Below, piece after piece: positions 1 through 5,721 of a stretch of 6,755 nucleotides of DNA. The number at the start of each line of letters is the position of its first letter. Within the stretch, counting starts at the first letter, position 1. Source of the stretch: Acidobacteriaceae bacterium (GTDB lineage: Bacteria; Acidobacteriota; Terriglobia; Terriglobales; Acidobacteriaceae); NCBI GenBank assembly GCA_030049955.1, contig JASIJX010000250.1:1-6755 (forward strand), in the 5' to 3' direction. Made by a program: the position numbers and the translations under genes. Below the pieces are notes generated by a model. The model saw only the letters and a program-made list of their open reading frames with translations, was not told the DNA's origin and searched no databases.

Positions 1-1
1 G

Positions 2-223
2 CTCGATTTGGCCGAAGCCGGCATGCTGCGCGAGGATGCGTACCGGTTGGTGCAGTCGCATGCCATGCGCGCTTGGAAAGAGGATTTGAATTTTCGTGAA
101 GAAGTTGCACGCGATCCCAAGATTTCGGCGTTGCTCTCGGCCGAGAAGTTGGAAAAGACGTTCGACTACACGCGGCAGCTGGGTAATGTGGATGCGATCT
201 TCAGGCGCGTATTAGGCGAGTAG
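2..223 (+). CDS. purB: Adenylosuccinate lyase, C-terminal end (partial at 5' side)
   Basis: This is the last 73 residues of a gene that enters from the left edge in frame 2; the frame is open to base 2, so the true start lies outside the window. The visible part, with AGMLREDAYRLVQSHAMRAW followed by an acidic helix, LLSAEKLEKTFD and a closing VDAIFRRV, matches the C-terminal helical domain of the PurB family in the fumarase/aspartase superfamily. PurB cleaves SAICAR to AICAR and adenylosuccinate to AMP, each with release of fumarate, in cytoplasmic purine synthesis. The catalytic signature and active-site residues lie upstream and cannot be checked. The gene ends with TAG and I see no convincing terminator after it. 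Argininosuccinate lyase is a less likely relative because the NAMRAW-like helix and the end are PurB-like. Confidence 0.88.
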   Translation, partial: LDLAEAGMLREDAYRLVQSHAMRAWKEDLNFREEVARDPKISALLSAEKLEKTFDYTRQLGNVDAIFRRVLGE

Positions 224-321
224 CTCTTACTGAGTTATGCTGTACAAATTCACAAAACGGAATTTGATGCTTGGCAAACGGCAGCAGCGCGTGAGCAGTT
301 TTTCAAGATGGGGAGACGAAT

Positions 322-795
322 TTGATTAGGCTTCTCTATCTTGCGCTTTTCGCGACAGCAGTCATTGCAGTTAGCGCGATTTGTGTTTCTGTGAAGCCCA
401 AGCTGTTTTTGCCGTCCAGCCATTCCCCGTCAATTGCTGTCAGCGTTGCGATGGAAGGCGACCGGGTCCCAGTTGGGCAAAAACCTCGGGCGATTTTGAC
501 CGTCAGGAATATCGGCAGCAATAACTGGGTGGAAGTTGGAAATCCAGAGAATTATCGAGTCCATGTTGATGACAAATCCGGTGAGCTTCCGAGACGCGCT
601 CTGGAGGTTACAGGGCCAGCGTTCGATGACGATCTTCCACCCGGTATGTCGCGCACGATGAAATGGGAATTGTCGTCCTTTTATAATCTCAGTGCTCCCG
701 GTGACTATAGTGTCTATTTCGAGGTTCAGGAAGAACCGGGTGTCTGGTTGCGAACAGATATTGTGCAGTTCGAAATGCTGGCTGGGGCCCAATAG
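322..795 (+). CDS. Small exported or membrane-anchored beta-rich protein of unknown function
   Basis: I do not recognise a family for this 157-residue protein. The start is a TTG preceded by GGGAGA at 311-316, a good ribosome-binding spacing; the ATG at 308 runs into a stop within six codons. Residues 1-22 form a hydrophobic segment after a single Arg, so it is a signal peptide or N-terminal anchor. Residues 38-152 alternate hydrophobic and polar residues, with RAILTVRNIGSNNW, a DLPPGMS turn and APGDYSVYFEV. That pattern recalls immunoglobulin-like or CARDB-type beta-sandwich domains, in which a PG turn and a GxYxV strand are common. The fold is inference. Sampled 60-base stretches are near 50% GC, against about 77% in one sampled stretch of the following ubiX. 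It ends 21 bases before ubiX and may be cotranscribed with it. Confidence 0.75.
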   Translation: MIRLLYLALFATAVIAVSAICVSVKPKLFLPSSHSPSIAVSVAMEGDRVPVGQKPRAILTVRNIGSNNWVEVGNPENYRVHVDDKSGELPRRALEVTGPAFDDDLPPGMSRTMKWELSSFYNLSAPGDYSVYFEVQEEPGVWLRTDIVQFEMLAGAQ

Positions 796-816
796 CAGCA
801 TCACGGGAACTTCTGC

Positions 817-1407
817 ATGAATCTCACTCTCGCCATTACCGGTGCCTCTGGCGCGATGCTCGCGCAGGAGGCGCTTCGCGCGCTCGAAGCCGACGCGCGC
901 GTTTCTCGCGTGCACTTTGTCGCCAGCGAGAATGCGCTGCGCGTGATCGCCGAGGAGCTGGGTGTCTTCGGTCGCAATAATCTGCTCGAAAGGCTGCTCG
1001 GCGCGGCGCCAACCAAGATCGTGCAGCACGCCGATGCGGATATCGGTGCGGCGATTGCCTCGGGCAGTCATCCTTCGGACGGCATGATCGTGCTGCCTTG
1101 CTCGATGGGCACACTGGCTGTAATTGCTCTTGGCCTGGCGGACTCGCTTATTGCCCGCGCCGCCGATGTCACGCTCAAGGAGCGGCGTCCGCTGATCCTG
1201 TGCGTGCGCGAGACGCCGTTCAACCGCATTCACCTGCGCAACATGACGCTGGCAGCCGAAGCCGGCGCGACGATCTTCCCGTGCATTCCGGCGTTTTATA
1301 ACCTTCCCGCTGATTCCGTCGAGATGGCGCGCCAGTTCGCGTTTCGCGTGCTGACGCACATTGGCCTGCCGCAGACCGGGGCTTACGTCTGGAAGCCGGA
1401 AGAGTAA
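817..1407 (+). CDS. ubiX: Flavin prenyltransferase, UbiX/Pad1 family
   Basis: UbiX joins a dimethylallyl group to reduced FMN, making the prenylated FMN cofactor used by UbiD-type (de)carboxylases, including those of ubiquinone and aromatic-acid metabolism. It is a soluble flavoprotein. The 196-residue length is normal for the family. The N-terminal ITGASGA (residues 7-13) is the flavin-binding loop. GMIVLPCSMGTLAVIA (89-104) and RAADVTLKERRPLILCVRETP (114-134) are strongly conserved UbiX blocks. By alignment from memory with Pseudomonas UbiX, the key residues are present: Ser11, Lys121, Glu132, Tyr161 in PAFY, and Arg177. The usual Tyr-Gly after GASGA is replaced by Met-Leu-Ala. ATG 817 is preceded by a modest CGGGAA. 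No ubiD partner is visible, so the pathway it serves here is unknown. Confidence 0.93.
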   Translation: MNLTLAITGASGAMLAQEALRALEADARVSRVHFVASENALRVIAEELGVFGRNNLLERLLGAAPTKIVQHADADIGAAIASGSHPSDGMIVLPCSMGTLAVIALGLADSLIARAADVTLKERRPLILCVRETPFNRIHLRNMTLAAEAGATIFPCIPAFYNLPADSVEMARQFAFRVLTHIGLPQTGAYVWKPEE

Positions 1408-1447
1408 TTGATGCGCCAGTCTCGATTTCCGAAAGAAACATCCCTCG

Positions 1448-1501
1448 GCGGCTAAAGCCGCATTGAATTTGGGTTATTTGCGGCACGACTAAAGTCGTGC
1501 C
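1448..1501. repeat. Pair of TAAA-loop palindromes (REP-like dispersed element)
   Basis: Two perfect hairpins lie in the gap between the convergent ubiX and XRE genes. The first has stem GCGGC (1448-1452), loop TAAA and stem GCCGC (1457-1461). The second has stem GGCACGAC (1482-1489), the same TAAA loop and stem GTCGTGCC (1494-1501), and is also preceded by GCGGC-like sequence. Both point the same way. The text 'cggctaaagccg ... ggcacgactaaagtcgtgcc' resembles intergenic repeats I recall from acidobacterial genomes, but copy number cannot be tested here. An intrinsic terminator is unlikely: the plus strand has only TTT and then an A-run after the second stem, and on the minus strand the T-run comes before the hairpin. 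The structure could still block transcription or protect the 3' ends of the two converging messages. Confidence 0.7.
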
Positions 1502-1537
1502 CTTTCAAAAAAACCAACTTTTGTCCGCAGTGTTCGA

Positions 1538-2152
1538 TCACTGCTGCTCTGCGGAGGGAGCCAGCACAACCAGCATGCGGCAGCGGTGTTTGTCCGCCGG
1601 GGCCCAGGCAAGCGGCATCTCGCTTTCCATGCAGGCGCAATCGCCCGCCTCCAGCACTTCCTGCATGCCTCCGGCGTCGAGCCGCAGCCGGCCTTCGAGC
1701 ACGTAGATCATGCCGGAGACCTGGCGCGCGGAGTCGATCGTCTTTGTCGGGCCGGGCTCGAGCTCGACAAGCTGCGCTACGAAGCGCGTACCTGGCCGCG
1801 TGCCGATCCGCGTACCTGGGCCAGCTCCGCTCAGGGGCGTAATCCGCACCGGGTCGGCGGTGCGGTGATTGGCGGTAAGGTGCGCCTTGCGCGTGATGGA
1901 AAGCGTGTGCCGCGCTGGCTCGGAGAAGAAGTGGCTCAACCCGACGCCATAGACGCGGCTGATGGTGGCCAGCGTGGGCAGCGTGGGGATCATGCGGTCG
2001 GTTTCGAGCTTGGAGAGCAGCGCCGTCGAAAGCCCGGTCTCGGCGGCCAGCCCGGAGAGCGTGAGACGTTTCTGCATGCGCAGCGAACGCAGTTTGAGGC
2101 CGATACAATAGGGCTCAAGCGACCATTGAGCGTACGATGGGCTTTTCGACAT
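1538..2152 (-). CDS. XRE-family transcriptional regulator with C-terminal cupin domain
   Basis: This 204-residue protein is a likely DNA-binding repressor or activator with a small-molecule sensing domain. Residues about 18-72 form a Cro/CI-type helix-turn-helix: GLKLRSLRMQKRLTLSGLA, then TGLSTALLSKLETDR as the recognition region, and PTLPTLATISRVYGV. Residues about 147-198 form a cupin barrel with GMIYVLEGRLRL and EVLEAGDCACM. The usual cupin metal ligands are absent: the HxH position reads SARQVSG and the PH of motif 2 is replaced by PLAW, so it is probably a non-enzymatic sensor. The linker contains a tandem PGTR-IGTR-PGTR repeat. The open frame continues upstream to 2305, but ATG at 2152 is chosen because GAGGAA lies five bases before it and the domain begins soon after. 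The ligand and targets are unknown; the divergent gene is one possible target. Confidence 0.88.
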   Translation of the reverse strand: MSKSPSYAQWSLEPYCIGLKLRSLRMQKRLTLSGLAAETGLSTALLSKLETDRMIPTLPTLATISRVYGVGLSHFFSEPARHTLSITRKAHLTANHRTADPVRITPLSGAGPGTRIGTRPGTRFVAQLVELEPGPTKTIDSARQVSGMIYVLEGRLRLDAGGMQEVLEAGDCACMESEMPLAWAPADKHRCRMLVVLAPSAEQQ

Positions 2153-2247
2153 GCCCGTTCCTCGCGGAATAATGTGGATGGAAGCTGCCAACCAGTGTAA
2201 GCCTAAAGGGCAGGTCTTCGCGCATTGGAACGGGATGTCGAACGCAC

Positions 2248-2266
2248 AGGAGGCTGCAACGCAATG
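2248..2266 (+). promoter_or_regulatory. Strong Shine-Dalgarno ahead of an alternative start of the DUF481 gene
   Basis: AGGAGG at 2248-2253 lies ten bases before an in-frame ATG at 2264. It is the best ribosome-binding sequence in the leader of the DUF481 gene. The downstream ATG at 2330, which gives a more normal signal peptide, has only GAAAGG at 2313-2318. Starting at 2264 would add 22 residues to the n-region of the signal peptide. Which start is used cannot be settled from sequence alone. Confidence 0.5.
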
Positions 2267-2329
2267 CCCGCCTATCTGCATCGAAGCAATCGCTGTTCCA
2301 TTCACCCCTTACGAAAGGCCTCCTTCACC

Positions 2330-3538
2330 ATGAGCTCCTTCCGATTCGGCAGTTTGCTCTGCGCGTTGCGCCGTCCTGTGTGCGTGCTACCTACCCTGGC
2401 CGTCTTCGCAGCGCTGGCGTGCGCGGGTCAGGACAAACCGGCGGGCAAGCCGGCCGCCAATGCGGCCCCGGATGTGCTCGTGCTTGCCGGCGGGGACACC
2501 CTACACGGCCAACTGGTCAAAATGGTCAACGGCACCGTTACATTTCACACTGCCGACCTGGGCGACGTGACCGTGAAATGGAGCAGCGTGAAGGAATTGC
2601 ATACCAGCGAGCCCTTCGGCGTGTTCAATAAGTCCATGCGGGTGCGCGGCAAGAAGGACGCCGGCAAGATTCCCCTGGGCACGATCGACGTTGAGAACCA
2701 GTCCGTGATCATACGCGCGCAACATGGCGCCACGCCTGCATCCATCCCCGCGGCCAATGCCTCCTACATCGTGGATCAACCCACGCTCGACAAGCAGATC
2801 TATCATCAGCCGAATTTTCTGACCGGGTGGAATGGCGCGGCCACGGCCGGAGTAACCATCGTGGAAGCCACGCAGACCCAGCACACCGCCTCCGGCTCCG
2901 TTGGCATGGTGCGCGTGGTGCCGGGCGTGACGTGGCTCGATCCCCGCAACCGCACCTCGGCCAACTTCAGCGGTTCTTACGGCACAATTACCGAGCCGGG
3001 CCTTCCTACTGTGAAGACCTCTATCTACCACGCCGACGCCGAGCGCGACGAGTACTTTTCTTCGCGCTTCTTCGCCGTGGCGCAGGCGGCCTTCGATCAC
3101 AACTTCAGCCTGGGGCTGGCGCTACAGTCGATCTTTGGAGGCGGGATTGGCTATACGGTCTTTAAAACGCCTACGCAGGAACTGGACCTGAAGGGCACGA
3201 TCCAGTACGCGAGCCAGCAGTTCCTTGCCATCCCTCCCGCGCCGGCCAGTCCCACCCAGCACCTCGCCGGCTCCACGTTTTCTTTGAGCTACGTGGGCAA
3301 ATGGAAGCTGGTTTCCTTTACGCAGACGGCGTCTTACATCCCCTCTTGGAACGTGCCCAGGGCCTACTCCGCCAATGAAACCAACACGCTGGCCTTTCCT
3401 GCGTATAAGAACTTCAGCTTCTCGATGGGCACCCTCAACAGCTATCTCAACGACCCGCCTCTCGCCGTTCCGCCCACTAAGCGCAACTCCTTCCAGTTCA
3501 CAATGGGTCTTACTTACGCGATTAAGTCAAAGTATTGA
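2330..3538 (+). CDS. Exported DUF481-type outer-membrane protein
   Basis: From ATG 2330 the protein has 402 residues. Residues 1-16 are Arg-containing, followed by a hydrophobic core (VCVLPTLAVFAALA) and a likely cleavage near ACAG-QD, so it is exported. An ALAC sequence hints at a lipobox, but the residues before Cys fit poorly. Residues about 45-140 form a soluble beta-rich region (LAGGDTLHGQLVKMVNGTVTF, DLGDVTVKWSSVKEL, repeated as VRGKKDAGKIPLGTIDVENQ). From about residue 165 to the end there are alternating strands rich in aromatic residues and glycine, closing with FQFTMGLTYAIKSKY; the aromatic-containing last strand is typical of a barrel. This layout fits the DUF481 (YdiY-like) family, whose role is largely unknown. 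An alternative start at 2264 has a better ribosome-binding site. It is divergent from the XRE/cupin gene. Confidence 0.8.
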   Translation: MSSFRFGSLLCALRRPVCVLPTLAVFAALACAGQDKPAGKPAANAAPDVLVLAGGDTLHGQLVKMVNGTVTFHTADLGDVTVKWSSVKELHTSEPFGVFNKSMRVRGKKDAGKIPLGTIDVENQSVIIRAQHGATPASIPAANASYIVDQPTLDKQIYHQPNFLTGWNGAATAGVTIVEATQTQHTASGSVGMVRVVPGVTWLDPRNRTSANFSGSYGTITEPGLPTVKTSIYHADAERDEYFSSRFFAVAQAAFDHNFSLGLALQSIFGGGIGYTVFKTPTQELDLKGTIQYASQQFLAIPPAPASPTQHLAGSTFSLSYVGKWKLVSFTQTASYIPSWNVPRAYSANETNTLAFPAYKNFSFSMGTLNSYLNDPPLAVPPTKRNSFQFTMGLTYAIKSKY

Positions 3539-3571
3539 AACCTAAAGCTAAGCGGCGCCTGCTGCCACAAA

Positions 3572-3593
3572 GGTAATCTGCGCTGCAATTACC
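3572..3593 (+). other. Hairpin downstream of the DUF481 gene
   Basis: GGTAAT (3572-3577) pairs with ATTACC (3588-3593). After one bulged C, TGC (3579-3581) pairs with GCA (3585-3587) around a three-base loop. It begins 33 bases after the stop codon. No T-run follows, so it is not a standard intrinsic terminator; 3'-end protection of the mRNA is possible. Confidence 0.35.
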
Positions 3594-3669
3594 GAACGCA
3601 AAAATTCGCTGCCATGCGCAGTGCGGTTGCGGCTGCCCTGCCTCATACTGTGATCAATGTCATAGACCA

Positions 3670-3699
3670 GCTCAAATCAGTCACGCATCGAATTTGAGC
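3670..3699. promoter_or_regulatory. Inverted repeat in the leader of the TPR gene (possible operator)
   Basis: GCTCAAAT at 3670-3677 is matched by its exact reverse complement ATTTGAGC at 3692-3699, with a 14-base spacer. A shorter related copy, ATTGAGC, occurs at 3757-3763. The repeat lies 122 bases before the next gene in a 282-base gap that is otherwise without a recognisable gene. The arms are one to two helical turns apart, which suits a dimeric regulator, but no clear -35/-10 pair was found around it. Confidence 0.35.
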
Positions 3700-3820
3700 G
3701 GCTGTAATAAATTTTCCCCGGTTGTGCGAATGCAGGCTGTAAGCACTTGCTGCTGAATTGAGCTTATTTTGTCTCGATTCGGCACAGACGCCGCGCAACC
3801 CAGAAGTGCGTTGATTCGGA

Positions 3821-5347
3821 ATGGAACATTCAGGTTCGGCATCAGAAGTAATTCCCCGCATTGCCATTCTTCCTCCTGCTGACGGCAACGGTGTTCCCGC
3901 ATATCTCAGTTCTGCGATTGCTGCGCAGGCAAGTTCGCGCCTTCGAGAAGCCGCGCCAGAAGCTTTCTCGATTGCGGCACAGGATTCGCTTGCGACTTTG
4001 GCGCACCGCGGTCTGAGTCCTGCCGAGATTGGGGCCGCAATGAAGGCCGATCTGGTGCTCACCGGAAGGCTTGCGGTTCTGCCCGGCCACTTTCGGCTAC
4101 GCGCCGAGATGCTGAGCGGCGCGGACGCGAGTCCGCTTTGGATGGAAGACATCATCGCAGAGCAGGACAGGGCCGGCGATCTGGCCGACGAGCTCGCTGA
4201 GCGTGTATTGCGACGCTTACTGGGCCGGCTGGAGACCGGCATCTCGATGAGTGCTGCGGCAGAACCGGATCCGCAGCTGGATTGCGATCCGCTCCGTCAC
4301 CAGGCGTGGGCGCTGCTGCATCGCGCCCGGCATGAGAGCCAGTCCCTGCAGCGGCACAGCATGCAGGACGCTACGCAGCGGCTGGTACACGCTGTTGAAC
4401 TTGCCCCCGCGCTTTTCGAAGCCCGCGTCGAGCTTGCTCATCTTGCGGTTACGCAAGCGCTCGCCGGATACCTGCCTGCGTCTGCTGCCGCAAAGCTTGC
4501 CCGCCGCGCTGCCGAGCCGCAATTCGCTCGATCCGAATTTGCCCCGCTCGACATGCGCAGGCTTGACCTGCACGGGCCGGCGGAGAATTTTGCCGTCGCA
4601 CAGGGCAGCGCAGCAATCCTCCCGGCGCTCGGCTGGTTCAGCTTTCACGCAGGCCGGGATCTGGTCGCAGCGCTTTCGGCATTCGACCGCTCGGCGCACC
4701 TGCGCGATCCGCTTCACGATCAATCGATCACCCGCGCCCGCTCTATGTTCGCCCTCAGCCGTCATCGATTCAACGAAGCCATTGAGCTGCTCCGCTCTGT
4801 GCTGCGCATGGATCCTTACTCCGGTTGGCTCCATGCACAGCTCGGCTGGGCCTTGCACCTGGCCGGTGACGCGGCTGCGAGCATAAAGCAGATCACTCAG
4901 GCGTGCGCCGATTATCCGGAGAATGAGTGTGCAAGCCTTTACGGCGCGATCATTCTCGCGTTCAACGGCGATGCACGGCGTGCGCTTGAGATTGTGCGCG
5001 GCCTCGTGCGCCGCTGTCCTTCCTTTGATCTTGCCGCGGCGGCCGAAGCGTACGCGCTGGCCTGCGCCGGCTCCGGCTTGGAGGCTCGCGCCATTCTTGA
5101 ACGCCTCGACTGGCTCAGCCGCGAACGCTTTGTAATGAAGACCTTTACTGCCGCGGTTCATGTTGCGCTTGGCGACCATGCTGCGGCGCTCACCGAGCTT
5201 CGCGCGTCCGAGCAGAGTTGCTGTCCGTGGTTTTTCCAGATGCTCGCCGATCCAAGGCTTGGCCCGCTTCATATTTATCCGGAATTCCAGGAACTGGCTC
5301 GGATACTGCCGCGCATGGAAGCATCGGCCGCGCCGGCCGCTGAGTAA
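3821..5347 (+). CDS. TolB-like domain plus TPR-repeat protein
   Basis: This 508-residue protein has no signal peptide or membrane segment, so it is probably cytoplasmic. Residues about 12-137 (IPRIAILPPADG, ADLVLTGRLAVLPGHFRLRAEML, then SPLWMEDI and a helix with DLADELAERVLRRLLGRL) match the TolB-like/FlgO-type module that often sits between a winged-helix domain and TPRs in CadC-like regulators and adenylate-cyclase-like proteins. Residues about 155-495 are helical hairpins of TPR type, clearest at RFNEAIELLRSVLRMDPYSGWLHAQLGWALHLAGDAAASIKQ. The end, MLADPRLGPLHIYPEFQELARIL, is the usual close of such proteins. The N-terminal DNA-binding domain is missing: an in-frame TGA at 3812 blocks extension, so ATG 3821 is the earliest start of that codon type, with only a weak ribosome-binding site. 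It may act as a protein-protein scaffold, but its function is unknown. Confidence 0.8.
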   Translation: MEHSGSASEVIPRIAILPPADGNGVPAYLSSAIAAQASSRLREAAPEAFSIAAQDSLATLAHRGLSPAEIGAAMKADLVLTGRLAVLPGHFRLRAEMLSGADASPLWMEDIIAEQDRAGDLADELAERVLRRLLGRLETGISMSAAAEPDPQLDCDPLRHQAWALLHRARHESQSLQRHSMQDATQRLVHAVELAPALFEARVELAHLAVTQALAGYLPASAAAKLARRAAEPQFARSEFAPLDMRRLDLHGPAENFAVAQGSAAILPALGWFSFHAGRDLVAALSAFDRSAHLRDPLHDQSITRARSMFALSRHRFNEAIELLRSVLRMDPYSGWLHAQLGWALHLAGDAAASIKQITQACADYPENECASLYGAIILAFNGDARRALEIVRGLVRRCPSFDLAAAAEAYALACAGSGLEARAILERLDWLSRERFVMKTFTAAVHVALGDHAAALTELRASEQSCCPWFFQMLADPRLGPLHIYPEFQELARILPRMEASAAPAAE

Positions 5348-5427
5348 TGCGGAACAAGAATGAGAGAGGCGCTTGCCATCAAACGGCCCAACTCAAATTG
5401 CGCCGTGAGCTTACGTTGCTTTGAAGT

Positions 5428-5457
5428 TTGACCGCTGCTGCACGCGGCCCGTATGAT
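5428..5457 (+). promoter_or_regulatory. Sigma70-type promoter of the tRNA gene
   Basis: TTGACC (5428-5433) and TATGAT (5452-5457) are separated by 18 bases, close to the housekeeping consensus. Transcription would start near 5464, giving a leader of about 70 bases before the tRNA. No protein gene lies between, so the tRNA is the only visible target. Confidence 0.65.
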
Positions 5458-5508
5458 GAGGAGGGTATCTGCGCGGCGCTGGCACTACTGTCTGAAGGTC
5501 TGCGCGCC

Positions 5509-5527
5509 CTGCGCCGTTCCGGCGCAG
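5509..5527 (+). other. GC-rich hairpin in the tRNA precursor leader
   Basis: CTGCGCCG (5509-5516) pairs perfectly with CGGCGCAG (5520-5527) around the loop TTC, ending six bases before the first tRNA base. No T-run follows, so termination is unlikely. It may shape 5' processing of the precursor or keep the leader from misfolding with the tRNA. The leader also has a direct repeat TCTGCGCG (5468-5475 and 5499-5506). Confidence 0.45.
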
Positions 5528-5533
5528 CTTCCC

Positions 5534-5610
5534 GGCGGAGTAGCTCAGATGGTTAGAGCGTGGGATTCATAACCCCAAGGTCGACGGTTCGATCCCGTCC
5601 TCCGCCACCA
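5534..5610 (+). tRNA. tRNA-Met (anticodon CAU), elongator type
   Basis: This is a full cloverleaf of 77 bases with encoded CCA. The acceptor stem GGCGGAG pairs with CTCCGCC. The D arm is GCTC/GAGC, the anticodon loop TTCATAA has CAT at 5568-5570, and the T arm is GACGG-TTCGATC-CCGTC. The discriminator is A5607. The paired G1-C72 and the lack of GGG/CCC directly flanking the anticodon loop argue against initiator tRNA. A CAU anticodon could also mark a lysidine-modified tRNA-Ile, but the general sequence looks like elongator Met. The anticodon stem UGGGA/CCCCA pairs at four positions and leaves an A-C mismatch next to the loop. Its 3' half is the likely integration site for the downstream element. 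Confidence 0.95.
5586..5610 (+). other. Putative attL core in the tRNA 3' end
   Basis: The integrase gene starts 192 bases after the tRNA and reads away from it. Integrases of this family usually recombine within the T-loop/3' acceptor part of a tRNA gene and restore an intact tRNA. The core is therefore placed from the T-loop to the CCA end. The exact limits are inference, because the matching attR copy is not within the window. Confidence 0.5.
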
Positions 5611-5616
5611 AAGTCA

Positions 5617-5713
5617 AATCCACAGCGTCCACTCACGTCCAGTCATAGCGAAAAATCCCAACATTTTAATGAATTTGCCGTACACTGTGTCCATACAGTC
5701 CACCGGAATCCAC
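5617..5713 (+). repeat. Cluster of TCCA-containing short direct repeats beside attL
   Basis: Just after the tRNA, AATCCAC (5617-5623), GTCCAC (5627-5632) and GTCCAG (5637-5642) follow each other at 9-10 base spacing. GTCCAC (5698-5703) and AATCCAC (5707-5713) recur about 75-90 bases later. The near-helical spacing is what integrase arm-binding sites can look like, but the units are very short and could be chance. Confidence 0.35.
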
Positions 5714-5721
5714 GTCTAACC

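Noticed and set aside
246..265. Inverted repeat AAATTC / GAATTT after purB
   Set aside because: It has only six AT-rich base pairs with an eight-base loop and no T-run, which is too weak to call a terminator or operator.
430..1359. 309-codon open frame on the minus strand
   Set aside because: It lies antisense to both the exported protein gene and ubiX, its product is rich in Arg and His with no recognisable domain, and it is explained by GC-rich codon bias.
1586..2200. 204-codon plus-strand open frame
   Set aside because: It is a shadow of the XRE/cupin gene, whose helix-turn-helix and cupin motifs are unmistakable on the minus strand.
2501..3100. 199-codon minus-strand open frame
   Set aside because: It is antisense to the DUF481 gene and has no recognisable motif or ribosome-binding site.
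3643..4242. 199-codon minus-strand open frame covering the 3539-3820 gap
   Set aside because: Most of it overlaps the TPR gene antisense, and its Ser/Arg/Ala-rich product looks like a frame shadow. It does not provide a gene for the gap.
4217..5272. 351-codon open frame on the minus strand
   Set aside because: It is antisense to the TPR gene, the translation has no family-like pattern, and the plus strand has clear TPR motifs.
5448..5480. Shine-Dalgarno-like GAGGAGGG near 5459
   Set aside because: No start codon with a sustained reading frame follows at a suitable distance; it lies in the tRNA leader.
5684..5699. Inverted repeat ACTGT / ACAGT upstream of int
   Set aside because: A five-base stem around six bases is expected by chance in a region this size, and no promoter could be placed around it.
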